From Haoranjiania flava (GTDB lineage: Bacteria > Bacteroidota > Bacteroidia > Chitinophagales > Chitinophagaceae): 64,000 bases of DNA. The position numbers were made by a program, and so were the translations under genes. Under the pieces are notes generated by a model that did no database searches, had not been told where the DNA came from, and was given only the letters and a program-made list of their open reading frames with translations. Positions 18,131 to 27,942 of this stretch are shown here, in pieces. The stretch is from positions 124,001-188,000 of the forward strand of contig NZ_JAOTPL010000004.1 of the NCBI RefSeq assembly GCF_025631005.1, read 5' to 3'. Position 1 is the stretch's first letter. Every line of letters begins with the position of its first letter.

Positions 18131-21100
18131 ATGAAGAAAAAGCATTACTTCTTGTTACTATTTTTCATGTCGCCTATATTTTTATTTGCACAGCAAACAT
18201 ATACAGGTATGGTAAGTGACATTGAAAGCGGTGCAGCTATAGGTGGGGCTGCGATTCAGGTTTTAGGAAAGAATATCGGAACAATAACAGCAACGGACGG
18301 CACATTCAAGATTAATGCTGCAACCGGCGACGTGCTGGAAATTACAAGCTTAGGTTATGAAACCAATACGTACACTTTAGGTGATTCTGCAGTTATCAAT
18401 ATCCAACTTTTACCGCAAATGGCTCAGGCAGCGGGCAGCGAGGTAGTAGTGATTGGTTATGGTACACAACGTAAAATTGATGTTACAGGATCAATAACCC
18501 AGATTAAAGGTGAGGAAATAGCAAGTAGGCCTAATACTAATCCTATCAGTTCATTACAAGGCAGAGTTGCAGGTTTAACAGTGGTAAATTCAGGGCTGCC
18601 CGGAGCTGCCCCGACGGTGCGAATCAGAGGTGTAAACAGTACAAATAGCGCTTCTCCATTGTATGTTGTTGATGGTGTTTTGCATGACAATATAGATTTC
18701 ATCAATCAGTCGGATATTGAAACAATGGATGTGCTTAGGGATCCTTCCTCCATTGCCATTTATGGATTAAGAGGAGCAAATGGCGTGATAGCTATTACTA
18801 CTAAAAGAGCTGCCCGCGGACAAACAAGAGTGAACCTGCAAAGTTCAGCAGGCATTAATAAAATAGTAAATCTTATAGATGTAACAGATGCCGCAGGTTT
18901 TAAAAAATTATATGATATGCAGTTGGCCAATATTGGAGCTGTGCCATTTGATTATACTAATTATACAGCCAATACAGATTGGCAGAAACTTATCATCAGA
19001 AATGCGTTTCTAACAAATCACAGCTTAAGTATTTCTAATAGCGGTGAAAAAACAACGTCTTTGATAAGTCTTGGCTATAATAAAAACCAGGGAGTAATAA
19101 AATATGGAGAATATGAACGTATTACGGCGCGCTTAAATCAGGAAATAAAAATTACTGATAATATTAAAGTAGGAGGCGACTTAGCAGGTTCATACTGGAA
19201 ACTAAATCCCACGAATGTAACGTTGACCAATGCTTTATGGGCCGTGCCTATAGTACCTGTTCAGGCCGGAGAAGGTTTATATTACAGTATGCCTTCTTTT
19301 CAGAGGGCAGAAGTAGGAAATCTTGCCGCCACAATGGAAAGAAATAAAAATACAAAGATTAACAGGGGTTACAGGTTTGTGGGGAATATATTTGCTGAAA
19401 TTAAGTTCTTGCAAGAGTTCACCTGGAGATCGACTTTTTATACTGATTTAGGGTTTAACAATGAGAGAGGATATACTCCGCTTCCATACAGGTTTATAAA
19501 TTTAGGAGAGCAGGGAGGAAGTAGTGATACTACCTTTGACAGCCGTCAATTTACCGCTGTTGCCCAAGCTCAGAATGAATTCAGAAAGTTCCAGCAGGAT
19601 CATACCTTAACATGGGATAAAAACTTTAACAACGCACATAGATTAACAGCTATTGCCGGTCTTACCACTGTATATGAAGACAATACCAATTTAAATGGTA
19701 ACAGAAGAGATACTACTGTAAATGTGCCTAACCATCCTGACTTCTGGTATTTAAATGTAATAAACCCAAATAATCCAGGCTCTTACAACGGTACCGGTAC
19801 TAAAAATTCTTTAATGGGATTTTTCGCCCGCGCTAATTATGCTTACAAAAACAAATATCTTCTCAATGCTACTATACGCAGAGATGGAAGTTCTAAATTT
19901 TCTCCTGCTAACCGATGGGGTACATTTGGTAGTATTGGTACAGGATGGGTAATCTCTCAGGAAGATTTTTTTGCCAACATTGAAAAAATAAATTTTTTGA
20001 AGCTAAGAGCATCCTGGGGAAAAATAGGCAATTCCAATGGTGTACAAAACAATTTGTATCAACCCGGTATATCTAATGCTTCAACAGCCATTTTTGGTGA
20101 TAACGTCTATACGGCTATTCAGGCGGCATATATACCGGATCCTAATCTACATTGGGAAATAGTAAGAGGTATAGATCTAGGTTTGGAAATGCGCGTATTT
20201 AACAATAGGCTAAATACAGAAGTAACCTGGTATGACAGAACTACGACCGATATACTCACAAGGCTTCCTATACCAAATGATACAAGATCTTATTTTACGA
20301 ATTTAGGTAAAATTACCAACAGGGGAATTGAAGTATCAGCAAATTGGAACGATAGACTTGATAACGGTTTCAGTTATGGGGTAGGAGGCAACTTTAGTTA
20401 TAACAAAAACACGGTAAACTCTATAGGTGATAAAATTAATTTTGAAATATTAGGTAATGATGGAGCTAACAGAACCATTACAGGTTACTCTATCGGACAC
20501 TTTTACGGGTATGAGCAACAGGGTATTTACCAGACAGTAACTCAGATAGAAAATTCTCCGTACTATGCCAATGCACGTCCGGGTGACATTATGTACAGAG
20601 ATATTGACGGCAACGATACTATCACTTCTGCAGACAGAACTTACCTGGGCACTCCGTTTCCTCCATACAGTTTTGCATTAAATCTAAATTTCGGGTTTAA
20701 AGGTTTTGATCTATTAATAGAAGGGCAAGGCGTAGCCGGCAACAAAATTTTTGCGCAGCGCCGCACCAGATATTTTACTACATTAAATTACGAAAGCAAT
20801 CGCTTAAATGCCTGGACTGGCCCCGGTACATCTAACATAGAACCTATTTTAGATAATACAAGAGGAAACAACTTCCTGTTTAGCAGTTATTACCTGGAGC
20901 CCGGTGATTATGTGCGCCTGCGTACAGTACAAATAGGTTATACTTTTAACCCACAAACATTAAGTAAAAGTATATTTAAACAAGCAAGACTGTATGTAAG
21001 TGGCCAAAATCTTTATACATGGACGCGAACCACAGGCTATTCTCCCGAAGCTGCCATTGGAAATATTACCGGCGGTGGCGCCGATAATGCAGTATATCCC

Positions 21101-21142
21101 ATACCTGCTTCTTATACATTTGGCATAAATCTTACCTTTTAA
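18131..21142 (+). CDS. SusC/RagA-type TonB-dependent outer-membrane transporter (PUL 2)
   Basis: A 1003-residue transporter. Signal peptide (FLFAQQ), carboxypeptidase-like Ig domain (about 22-105), the linker AQAAGSEVVVIGYG, plug domain with LYVVDGVLHDNIDFINQSD, barrel, and terminal Phe in FGINLTF. The N-terminal third closely resembles susC1 in both protein and DNA, while the barrels differ, consistent with different cargo sizes or branching. It is separated from its susD by 129 nt that carry a palindromic repeat. Confidence 0.95.
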   Translation: MKKKHYFLLLFFMSPIFLFAQQTYTGMVSDIESGAAIGGAAIQVLGKNIGTITATDGTFKINAATGDVLEITSLGYETNTYTLGDSAVINIQLLPQMAQAAGSEVVVIGYGTQRKIDVTGSITQIKGEEIASRPNTNPISSLQGRVAGLTVVNSGLPGAAPTVRIRGVNSTNSASPLYVVDGVLHDNIDFINQSDIETMDVLRDPSSIAIYGLRGANGVIAITTKRAARGQTRVNLQSSAGINKIVNLIDVTDAAGFKKLYDMQLANIGAVPFDYTNYTANTDWQKLIIRNAFLTNHSLSISNSGEKTTSLISLGYNKNQGVIKYGEYERITARLNQEIKITDNIKVGGDLAGSYWKLNPTNVTLTNALWAVPIVPVQAGEGLYYSMPSFQRAEVGNLAATMERNKNTKINRGYRFVGNIFAEIKFLQEFTWRSTFYTDLGFNNERGYTPLPYRFINLGEQGGSSDTTFDSRQFTAVAQAQNEFRKFQQDHTLTWDKNFNNAHRLTAIAGLTTVYEDNTNLNGNRRDTTVNVPNHPDFWYLNVINPNNPGSYNGTGTKNSLMGFFARANYAYKNKYLLNATIRRDGSSKFSPANRWGTFGSIGTGWVISQEDFFANIEKINFLKLRASWGKIGNSNGVQNNLYQPGISNASTAIFGDNVYTAIQAAYIPDPNLHWEIVRGIDLGLEMRVFNNRLNTEVTWYDRTTTDILTRLPIPNDTRSYFTNLGKITNRGIEVSANWNDRLDNGFSYGVGGNFSYNKNTVNSIGDKINFEILGNDGANRTITGYSIGHFYGYEQQGIYQTVTQIENSPYYANARPGDIMYRDIDGNDTITSADRTYLGTPFPPYSFALNLNFGFKGFDLLIEGQGVAGNKIFAQRRTRYFTTLNYESNRLNAWTGPGTSNIEPILDNTRGNNFLFSSYYLEPGDYVRLRTVQIGYTFNPQTLSKSIFKQARLYVSGQNLYTWTRTTGYSPEAAIGNITGGGADNAVYPIPASYTFGINLTF

Positions 21143-21166
21143 TACGTTAAAGAGAAAAAAATTATT

Positions 21167-21271
21167 ATGAAATAACCATCTCGCCTAAGGTGGAATCAAC
21201 CGGGAATGAGTATTGAATCTAAAAGATGGTTATTCCATGTGGCAACTGAAAAACAAATAAATTAAATACAC
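21167..21271 (+). repeat. Start-abutting palindromic repeat, copy A (susC2-susD2 gap)
   Basis: A unit of about 105 nt. The left arm ATGAAATAACCATCT (21167-21181) pairs with AGATGGTTATTCCAT (21224-21238), 14 of 15 positions. The middle has the family word CAACCGGGAATGA. The right part is A-rich and ends ACAC directly before the susD2 start ATGAAA. The first codons read ATG AAA TAA (Met-Lys-stop). The sequence upstream of the mimic (AGAAAAAAATTATT) resembles the A-rich leader at the right end. Confidence 0.85.
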
Positions 21272-22828
21272 ATGAAAAGAATATACAACAATAAGTATTT
21301 ATTACTATTCTTAGCAATAGCGGCAGTATTTGCAGTTACAGGCTGTAAGAAAGATTTTTTAGATACCCAGCGCCAAGGGGAATATACTGCTGATAATTAT
21401 CCTTATCCGGGAGGTTCAGGGCCATACGATCAGTTTATTTTTGGTGCATACAACGATCTGCGCAGTTATTCTGTGCACGTAGATGGTTTTGTAGTAGCTA
21501 CAAGTATAAGAAGTGACGATGCAGATAAGGGCAGCACACCTACAGATGGTGGTGCAGATGTAATAGGCATGGACAACTTTCCAGCCCTGTCTACCGGAGG
21601 CAGAGCAAATGCCTTATGGACAGGTTATTACGGCCTGATTAATAAATGCAATAGCGCTATTGCTAACATAGATACTTTATCTACTATAGTTGCCTCCGAA
21701 GGCATTAAGCAGCAATCAAGGGCAGAAGTTAAATTCTTAAGAGGTTATGCATACTTTATGCTGGTGCGTTTATTTGGAAATGTACCTATTATAGATACGG
21801 TTTACTCTGATCCGGCTGCACAACAGGTAGTGCCGCAGAGCAAGCCCTCTGAGGTGTATGCTTTTATTGAAGAAGATCTGAACTTTGCCGCACAATATTT
21901 ACCTATGAGCTGGAATCAGAACCAGTTTGCAGGAAGACTTACCAAAGGGGCAGCTAACGGTATGCTGTCAAAAGTATATCTTACTCAAAAGAAATGGGCT
22001 CAGGCAGCAGCTGCCGCTCAACTGGTAATGAACTCAGGCCAATATGATCTTTCTGTAAATTATGGAATAATATTTACAGAGCAAGGAGAGAATAGTAAAG
22101 AATCTGTTTTTGAAGTACAGGCTACAGCATCTGCTTCTATTACACAGGCTAATGGAATCCAATACAATAATCTGCAAGGTGTAAGAGGTTCGGGAGAATG
22201 GAACTTAGGTTGGGGATGGAATACGCCCAGTACTTATTTAGAAGCAGCTTATGAGGCAGGAGACCCGCGCAAAGAAAGAACGATTCTATATGCCTCTACA
22301 GCTTCTACACCACGTTATTCCTATTACGGAGAATTGATGCCCCGCTATCCGGATCAGGTGCCTAACCCAAGGTATAATCACAAAGTGCTGGGCAGCCCAG
22401 TGCTCAGAAATTCCATCAGCCGCGGTACATGGTGGCTGAATGTAAGAATATTGCGATATGCCGATGTGGTTTTAATGTATGCTGAAGCCGCCAATGAATT
22501 AGGTAATGTAGCTGATGCAAGAAATGCGTTAAATTCTGTAAGAGCACGTGCTAGAAGAGGAGCAGCAGCAGGTACCTTACCTGACATTACTACTGATAGC
22601 CAGACCGAATTGCGTGATGCTATAAGACATGAAAGAAGAATAGAACTGGCTATGGAACACGATCGTTTCTTTGATCTTGTAAGATGGGGTATCGCAGCGC
22701 AAACTTTACATTCTGCCGGTAAGCCCAATTTTACTGCCGGGAGGGATGAATTGTTACCTATACCACAGCAGCAAATAGATTTAAGTAAAAAGGTATTAAT
22801 TCAGAACCCTGGATATCCTCAATCTTAA
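21272..22828 (+). CDS. SusD/RagB-type glycan-binding lipoprotein (PUL 2)
   Basis: A 518-residue surface lipoprotein, lipobox VTGCKKD (Cys about residue 25). It has SusD hallmarks: SRAEVKFLRGYAYFMLVRLFG, NVRILRYADVVLMYAEAANELG, RHERRIELAMEHDRFFDLVRWG, closing LIQNPGYPQS. It pairs with susC2. Its translation start lies at the right edge of a palindromic repeat whose 3' arm can pair with the start codon region, so SusD2 output may be set separately from SusC2. Confidence 0.95.
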   Translation: MKRIYNNKYLLLFLAIAAVFAVTGCKKDFLDTQRQGEYTADNYPYPGGSGPYDQFIFGAYNDLRSYSVHVDGFVVATSIRSDDADKGSTPTDGGADVIGMDNFPALSTGGRANALWTGYYGLINKCNSAIANIDTLSTIVASEGIKQQSRAEVKFLRGYAYFMLVRLFGNVPIIDTVYSDPAAQQVVPQSKPSEVYAFIEEDLNFAAQYLPMSWNQNQFAGRLTKGAANGMLSKVYLTQKKWAQAAAAAQLVMNSGQYDLSVNYGIIFTEQGENSKESVFEVQATASASITQANGIQYNNLQGVRGSGEWNLGWGWNTPSTYLEAAYEAGDPRKERTILYASTASTPRYSYYGELMPRYPDQVPNPRYNHKVLGSPVLRNSISRGTWWLNVRILRYADVVLMYAEAANELGNVADARNALNSVRARARRGAAAGTLPDITTDSQTELRDAIRHERRIELAMEHDRFFDLVRWGIAAQTLHSAGKPNFTAGRDELLPIPQQQIDLSKKVLIQNPGYPQS

Positions 22829-22878
22829 CAATGGGGAATATAACCAACAAAGTATAATTATGATCAAACGATCCGTAA

Positions 22879-23013
22879 CTTATTTCGAGTGCTGTTTGCA
22901 AAGCAAATGGGTTATGGTTTACAAAGAACTTAGAATTCAATTATACTGTGTTAAATAACTTATCTGTTGGTGCAGGCGTAGAGGTTCTTATTGGAAAACC
23001 TTGCTGGAGCTGA
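22879..23013 (+). pseudogene. Possible decayed outer-membrane beta-barrel fragment
   Basis: Between stop codons, 44 open codons read as alternating barrel-like strands (NGLWFTKNLEFNYTV, then NLSVGAGVEVLIGKP). There is no start codon. Another frame continues with LLYQTGGIFTSEMNKS up to a stop at about 23083. This looks like the remains of a barrel gene broken by frameshifts in the 291-nt gap after susD2. Low confidence: short frames in A/T-rich DNA can mimic this. Confidence 0.25.
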
Positions 23014-23119
23014 TTTATTATATCAAACAGGAGGTATTTTTACAAGTGAAATGAATAAATCAATATTAAAGGAATATCATTAGAAATAAAGGTACATTAC
23101 TATTAAATAACAAACATAT

Positions 23120-24610
23120 ATGAAAAAAATTAAAATCTATGCAAGAGCAACATCACAGATAATAATCTTTTCCATCTTTCTTTTTATGTCATGCACCAAA
23201 GTGGGTAATCCCAATGGTTTGCCTGAAACAATTCCTCCTTCTGAATATCAAGGTAAGAATGATGGAATTATAAAAGTATTGGCAATAGGCAACAGCTTTT
23301 CAGAAGATGCAATTGAAAGCCATTTATATGAGTTGGCAAAAGCTACAGGAGATTCTATCGTTATAGGAAATTTGTATATAGGAGGGGCTTCGCTTGACCT
23401 GCATGTAGATAATGCCGCTAAGAATGCGTCCATTTACAGCTATAGGAAAATAAAGAATGGAGCTAAGAAAATCTATCCCAATATATCTATTGCCACGGCA
23501 ATAGGTGACGAATATTGGGACTACATAAGTTTCCAGCAGGTAAGCCAGGAATCTGGTATTTTCAGCACTTTTGAGAAAACATTGCCTGTTTTGTATAATT
23601 ATGTGAAAGGAAAAGCGTTGAATCCGAATGTAAAATATTTGTTGCATCAAACATGGGCATATGCACAGAACAGTACCCACGCAGGTTTTGTAAATTATGA
23701 TAAAGATCAAATGAAAATGTACAAAGCCATTGTAGGTGCGTATAACCAGGCTAAAACGCTTATCAATGCAGAAAAAATTGTACCGTCTGGTACTGCTATT
23801 CAAAATGCGAGAACAAGTGTGGTAGGAGATAATTTTACCCGTGATGGTTATCATTTAAGCATTCCCTTTGGCAGGTATGTTGCGGCTGCTACATGGTACG
23901 AATCTATTTTTGGAAAATCGCCTGTTGGTAATACCTACAAGCCATCCGAGCTTTCACAGTTTGAAACAAATATTGCACAAAATGCCGCGCATTATGCTAT
24001 GCAGAATCCTAACGTCGTGACTGAAATGGTGAATTTCCAGGGTACTGGCGATTTTACCGGGTCTATATTGATTAACTTTGGTACGGCAGCAGCTCCTGCA
24101 GGATGGAATGGAGTAACAGCATTTAGAGAAGAAACATCAGTATCGCTAAAAAATAATACAAACAATTACACAGGTATTCGCTTAACAATCACTGAAAAAT
24201 TTAACGGTGCTAATACTTCAGGGGAAAGCTCTACTACTACGGATTTCAATATGCCTTCTGCAGTATCTGCATCTGCATTTTTCGGTAATTCGAAAGCAGA
24301 ATTTGGCGGAGTATTGGTTAAACAAAGTAAACTGAAAATATCCGGCTTAGACAAAAATATGAAATATAATTTCTGCTACTTTGGTTCAAGAAATCAATCA
24401 ACAGACAATAGAGAAACAAAATTTATTACTACAGGTAAAAATGAAGTAGCAGTGTTGCAAAACTCCTCAAATAATAAATCTGTCATATCCTGTGCAAACG
24501 CTGTACAACCAAATGATAATGGAGAGGTAACTATTACGATTACGGCAGGAGAAAATAACAATAACAGCACAGGTTTTTATTACATAAATGCTATGCGGAT
24601 TACCAAATAG
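23120..24610 (+). CDS. DUF4886-type SGNH-like hydrolase lipoprotein, possible glycan esterase
   Basis: A 496-residue lipoprotein (lipobox FMSCTKVG). The N-terminal half (about 45-290) is DUF4886-like with an SGNH block I equivalent AIGNSFSEDA (candidate nucleophile Ser) and a block V equivalent TRDGYHLS (candidate Asp/His). The C-terminal half (about 300-496) is a beta-rich carbohydrate-binding-like domain starting NFGTAAAPAGWNG and ending YYINAMRITK. The likely role is removing an ester substituent from the glycan; no activity is proven for the family. It sits directly downstream of susD2. Confidence 0.72.
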   Translation: MKKIKIYARATSQIIIFSIFLFMSCTKVGNPNGLPETIPPSEYQGKNDGIIKVLAIGNSFSEDAIESHLYELAKATGDSIVIGNLYIGGASLDLHVDNAAKNASIYSYRKIKNGAKKIYPNISIATAIGDEYWDYISFQQVSQESGIFSTFEKTLPVLYNYVKGKALNPNVKYLLHQTWAYAQNSTHAGFVNYDKDQMKMYKAIVGAYNQAKTLINAEKIVPSGTAIQNARTSVVGDNFTRDGYHLSIPFGRYVAAATWYESIFGKSPVGNTYKPSELSQFETNIAQNAAHYAMQNPNVVTEMVNFQGTGDFTGSILINFGTAAAPAGWNGVTAFREETSVSLKNNTNNYTGIRLTITEKFNGANTSGESSTTTDFNMPSAVSASAFFGNSKAEFGGVLVKQSKLKISGLDKNMKYNFCYFGSRNQSTDNRETKFITTGKNEVAVLQNSSNNKSVISCANAVQPNDNGEVTITITAGENNNNSTGFYYINAMRITK

Positions 24611-24629
24611 GCCAGCTTATGATTAAATA

Positions 24630-24663
24630 GAAGGCTATTGGAAACCACCAATAGCTTCTTTTC
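24630..24663 (+). terminator. Stem-loop after the DUF4886 gene
   Basis: GCTATTGG (24634-24641) pairs with CCAATAGC (24648-24655), extended by GAAG/CTTC with a bulge, and is followed by TTCTTTTC. A probable weak or partial terminator inside PUL 2, so the downstream GH144 gene may be expressed less or from its own promoter. Confidence 0.6.
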
Positions 24664-24680
24664 AAAATGAAAAAAGTAAA

Positions 24681-26021
24681 ATGAGTTTTATTAGAACACA
24701 GTTACTCTTACAGCTGATATTTATTTCCCCTTTTGTGGTTATTGCACAAGTAAAAACTACAAAAAGTGAATCCACATCCTATACGCTCAGGATTGATAAA
24801 AATATCTCTGATTCGGCATTGGTAGACTTAGTACAGAAACAGACCTTCCGCTATTTCTGGGATTTTGCCCATCCCGTTTCCGGCATGGCGCGGGAGAGAA
24901 GCAACGCTACTGCTGAGTACGGCAATGAAGTTGTAACAACAGGTGGATCAGGTTTCGGCATCATGGCCATTATCGTTGCGGCGGAAAGAGGGTGGATCAC
25001 GCGTGAGCAGGCAGCTGCCCGGGTGAATAAGATCGTGAAATTTTTATGGAAGGCAGACAGCTATCATGGCATGTTCCCGCATTGGCTCAATGGAGAAACA
25101 GGCAAAACAATTCGGTTTAGCCGGAAGGATGACGGGGCAGATATTGTTGAGAGTTCTTTTCTTTTTCAGGGCTTACTTACGGCCAGGCAGTATTTCAACA
25201 AAAATAATACTGTGGAAGCTGCAATACGCGACCGCATCAATTGGATGTGGAATGAAGCAGAATGGGATTTCTTTACCCGTGAAAACCGGGAAGTAATGTA
25301 CTGGCACTGGAGCCCGAACAACGGCTGGGCAATGGATTTTGAATTGCGGGGCTACAATGAAGCACTGATAACGTATGTCCTGGCTGCATCATCAAAAAAA
25401 TATCCGGTCAAAGCCAGTGTATATCATAAAGGCTGGGCAATGAGCAACTTTTTCAAAAACGGTAAACAGTTTTATAATACAACATTGCCTTTAGGCTTTG
25501 ATTACGGCGGCCCGTTATTTTTTGCACATTACAGTTTCATGGGATTAGACCCAAGAGGTTTAAAAGATGCTTATGCCGATTACTGGCAACAAAATACCGC
25601 ACATGCAAAAATTCATTACCAGTATTGCGTAGATAATCCTAAAGCGTTTAAAGGCTACGGCAAAAACAGCTGGGGGCTCTCTGCCTGCGATACTTATAAC
25701 GGTTACAATGCACACTCGCCCACAAACGATCATGGCACCATTGCACCTACGGCTGCACTGTCGTCCTTTCCTTACACCCCCGGAGAGTCGATGGCTGCAA
25801 TGCGCTACTTTTATATAAATTTGGGCCATAAACTCTGGGGTGAATATGGATTTAAAGATGCGTTTAATGAATCTAAAAACTGGTATGCTGATTCATACCT
25901 GGCCATAGACCAGGGGCCAATAGTTGTGATGATAGAAAATTACCGTACCGGGCTGCTGTGGAATTTATTTATGAGTTGCCCGGAAGTGCAGGAAGGTTTG
26001 ACAAAATTAGGATTTAAATAA
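24681..26021 (+). CDS. GH144-type beta-1,2-glucanase, secreted (copy 2)
   Basis: A 446-residue enzyme with a type I signal peptide (FVVIAQVK, cleavage about residue 24) and no lipobox, so probably periplasmic. The catalytic (alpha/alpha)6 domain covers about residues 50-446: QKQTFRYFWDFAHPVSGMARER, TTGGSGFGIMAIIVAAERG, MYWHWSPNNGWAMDF, IAPTAALSSFPYTPGESM, IENYRTGLLWNLF. It is closest to the Ig-bearing copy at 15678 and to the copy at 27943. Likely role: cutting imported beta-1,2-gluco-oligosaccharides, perhaps exo-type (inference from location and family). Confidence 0.88.
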   Translation: MSFIRTQLLLQLIFISPFVVIAQVKTTKSESTSYTLRIDKNISDSALVDLVQKQTFRYFWDFAHPVSGMARERSNATAEYGNEVVTTGGSGFGIMAIIVAAERGWITREQAAARVNKIVKFLWKADSYHGMFPHWLNGETGKTIRFSRKDDGADIVESSFLFQGLLTARQYFNKNNTVEAAIRDRINWMWNEAEWDFFTRENREVMYWHWSPNNGWAMDFELRGYNEALITYVLAASSKKYPVKASVYHKGWAMSNFFKNGKQFYNTTLPLGFDYGGPLFFAHYSFMGLDPRGLKDAYADYWQQNTAHAKIHYQYCVDNPKAFKGYGKNSWGLSACDTYNGYNAHSPTNDHGTIAPTAALSSFPYTPGESMAAMRYFYINLGHKLWGEYGFKDAFNESKNWYADSYLAIDQGPIVVMIENYRTGLLWNLFMSCPEVQEGLTKLGFK

Positions 26022-26031
26022 TTGATAGATG

Positions 26032-26082
26032 ATCGCCTCAGGCGATAGAATAAAGAATGGAGGCGAGAACATCTCGAATAAC
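26032..26082 (+). repeat. Two-hairpin intergenic repeat, copy 1
   Basis: Hairpin 1 is ATCGCC-TCA-GGCGAT (26032-26046). A spacer AGAATAAAGA follows, then a second hairpin with CGAG/CTCG arms, ending CGAATAAC. It lies just after the GH144 stop codon, the same position as the copy after the next GH144 gene. Confidence 0.7.
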
Positions 26083-26166
26083 TTTTATAATTACATAACC
26101 CGATAACCTACCAACGTTAAATAACCGGAGCTAAATAAATTAAGCTTTGTAGAAGAGCAGAAAATT

Positions 26167-27927
26167 ATGAGCGATATTTATAAATTAAAAAGTATAATAA
26201 AATTTTTTTGTTGGAAGATGCAGGCTATTGGCCTGATAATGCTTTCAATGGTCAGTTTCTCCATACACGCTCAGCAGACTTATTGTAACCCGCTGAATAT
26301 TGATTACACTTATATGGTTTACAATGCTTACAACGATCTTTCTTATCGTTCAGGTGCAGATCCGGCGGTTGTAAGCTTCAGGGGTGAGTATTATATGTTT
26401 GTTACACGTTCTATGGGTTACTGGCATTCAAAAGATTTATTGCACTGGCAATTTATAGCGCCAGAGAAATGGTACTTCCAGGGATCGAACGCACCGGCAG
26501 CATTCAATTACAAAGACTCTGTATTGTATGTCATGGGCGACCCCAGCGGTTCTATGAGCGTATTGTATACTGATGATCCTAAAAAGGGCGACTGGAAAGC
26601 GGTTCCCGGCATTTTAAACGACCTGCAGGATCCTGCATTATTTATTGATGATGATGGTAAGACATATTTGTACTGGGGGTCGTCTAATGTGTTCCCGATA
26701 CGCGGCAGAGAATTAAATAAAAATGACCGTTTTAAACCGCTATCTGCCCGTGTGGATTCTTTGTTTTACCTGGATATGTCCAAGCACGGCTGGGAACGGT
26801 TTGGAGAGAATCATGCTGATACGGTTTTGGGCGGATACATGGAAGGCCCCTGGATGACCAAACACAATGGAAAATATTATTTGCAATATGGCGCACCGGG
26901 CACAGAATTTAATGTTTACGGTGATGGCGCTTATGTGAGCAATAAACCGCTGGGTCCTTTTCAATATATGCCAAACAATCCTTTCTCTTACAAGCCGGGA
27001 GGGTTTATGAATGGTGCAGGTCATGGCAGTACCGTGGTTGGCCCTGGCGGTAAATACTGGCACTTTGCTTCCATGGCTATGCCTGTGAATGTAAACTGGG
27101 AGCGCAGGCTTTGTATGTATGCTACTTATTTCGATAAGGACGGCCTGATGTACAGCGACACTTATTTTGGTGATTACCCGCATTTTGCACCGGCTACAGG
27201 TGAGCGTTCGGGCAAATTCACCGGGTGGATGTTATTGTCTTACAACAAACCTGTGAAAGCATCTGGCTACCGCGAATCTTATACAGCTAAAAATGTTACC
27301 GACGAAAATGCAAAGACTTTCTGGCTGGCGCCTGAAAATAATGATCAGCAATGGGTAGAAATTGATTTGCAGCATTTATCAGAGGTCAGGGCTATACAAA
27401 TAAATTATAATGATTATAAATCCGGGATGTATGGCCGCATAAAGAATTTATACCACAGGTATATTGTGGAAGGTTCGGTTGAAGGAAAGAGCTGGTTTAC
27501 AATTGTTGATAAAAGCAGGAATTTCCAGGACGTACCAAACGATTATGTAGCACTCGCAGATGCCGTAAAAACAAGATATGTACGCTTTAAAAACATTCAT
27601 TGCCCAACACCGCATTTATCTATTTCCGATATCAGGGTCTTTGGTAAAGGCAATGGAAAGCCTCCGGTGAAGGTTCAGCAATTTACAATTAACAGGAAGA
27701 CTGACAGGCGCGATGCCATCATTAGATGGAAAGCTCAGTCAAATGCGCAGGGATACAATGTTATTTGGGGAATTGCACCTGATAAGCTTTACAGTTCATG
27801 GATGGTGTATGGCAATAATGAACTTGATCTGAAAGCATTAAACCGTGACCAGGAATATTATTTTACAATAGAAGCTTTTAATGAGCATGGTGTTGGTGAA
27901 AGAACCGGTATTATAAAAATAGAATGA
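26167..27927 (+). CDS. GH43-like beta-propeller hydrolase with discoidin (F5/8 C) and FN3-like domains
   Basis: A 586-residue exported protein (signal ends SIHAQQ). The start could also be ATG 26218, which trims 17 residues and leaves a more typical signal peptide. Order: five-bladed propeller (about 55-350) with SGADPAVVSFRGEYYMF, LQDPALFIDDDGKTYLYWG and the presumed acid GYMEGPWMTKHNGKYY; F5/8 type C domain (about 360-495, KPVKASGYRESYTAKNVTDENA); fibronectin-III-like tail (about 505-586). Known GH43 enzymes cleave alpha-arabinosides, beta-xylosides or galactosides, so this one may trim side chains or act on an unusual sugar. The substrate is not clear from sequence. Confidence 0.82.
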   Translation: MSDIYKLKSIIKFFCWKMQAIGLIMLSMVSFSIHAQQTYCNPLNIDYTYMVYNAYNDLSYRSGADPAVVSFRGEYYMFVTRSMGYWHSKDLLHWQFIAPEKWYFQGSNAPAAFNYKDSVLYVMGDPSGSMSVLYTDDPKKGDWKAVPGILNDLQDPALFIDDDGKTYLYWGSSNVFPIRGRELNKNDRFKPLSARVDSLFYLDMSKHGWERFGENHADTVLGGYMEGPWMTKHNGKYYLQYGAPGTEFNVYGDGAYVSNKPLGPFQYMPNNPFSYKPGGFMNGAGHGSTVVGPGGKYWHFASMAMPVNVNWERRLCMYATYFDKDGLMYSDTYFGDYPHFAPATGERSGKFTGWMLLSYNKPVKASGYRESYTAKNVTDENAKTFWLAPENNDQQWVEIDLQHLSEVRAIQINYNDYKSGMYGRIKNLYHRYIVEGSVEGKSWFTIVDKSRNFQDVPNDYVALADAVKTRYVRFKNIHCPTPHLSISDIRVFGKGNGKPPVKVQQFTINRKTDRRDAIIRWKAQSNAQGYNVIWGIAPDKLYSSWMVYGNNELDLKALNRDQEYYFTIEAFNEHGVGERTGIIKIE

Positions 27928-27942
27928 TTTTAAAATTGATAA

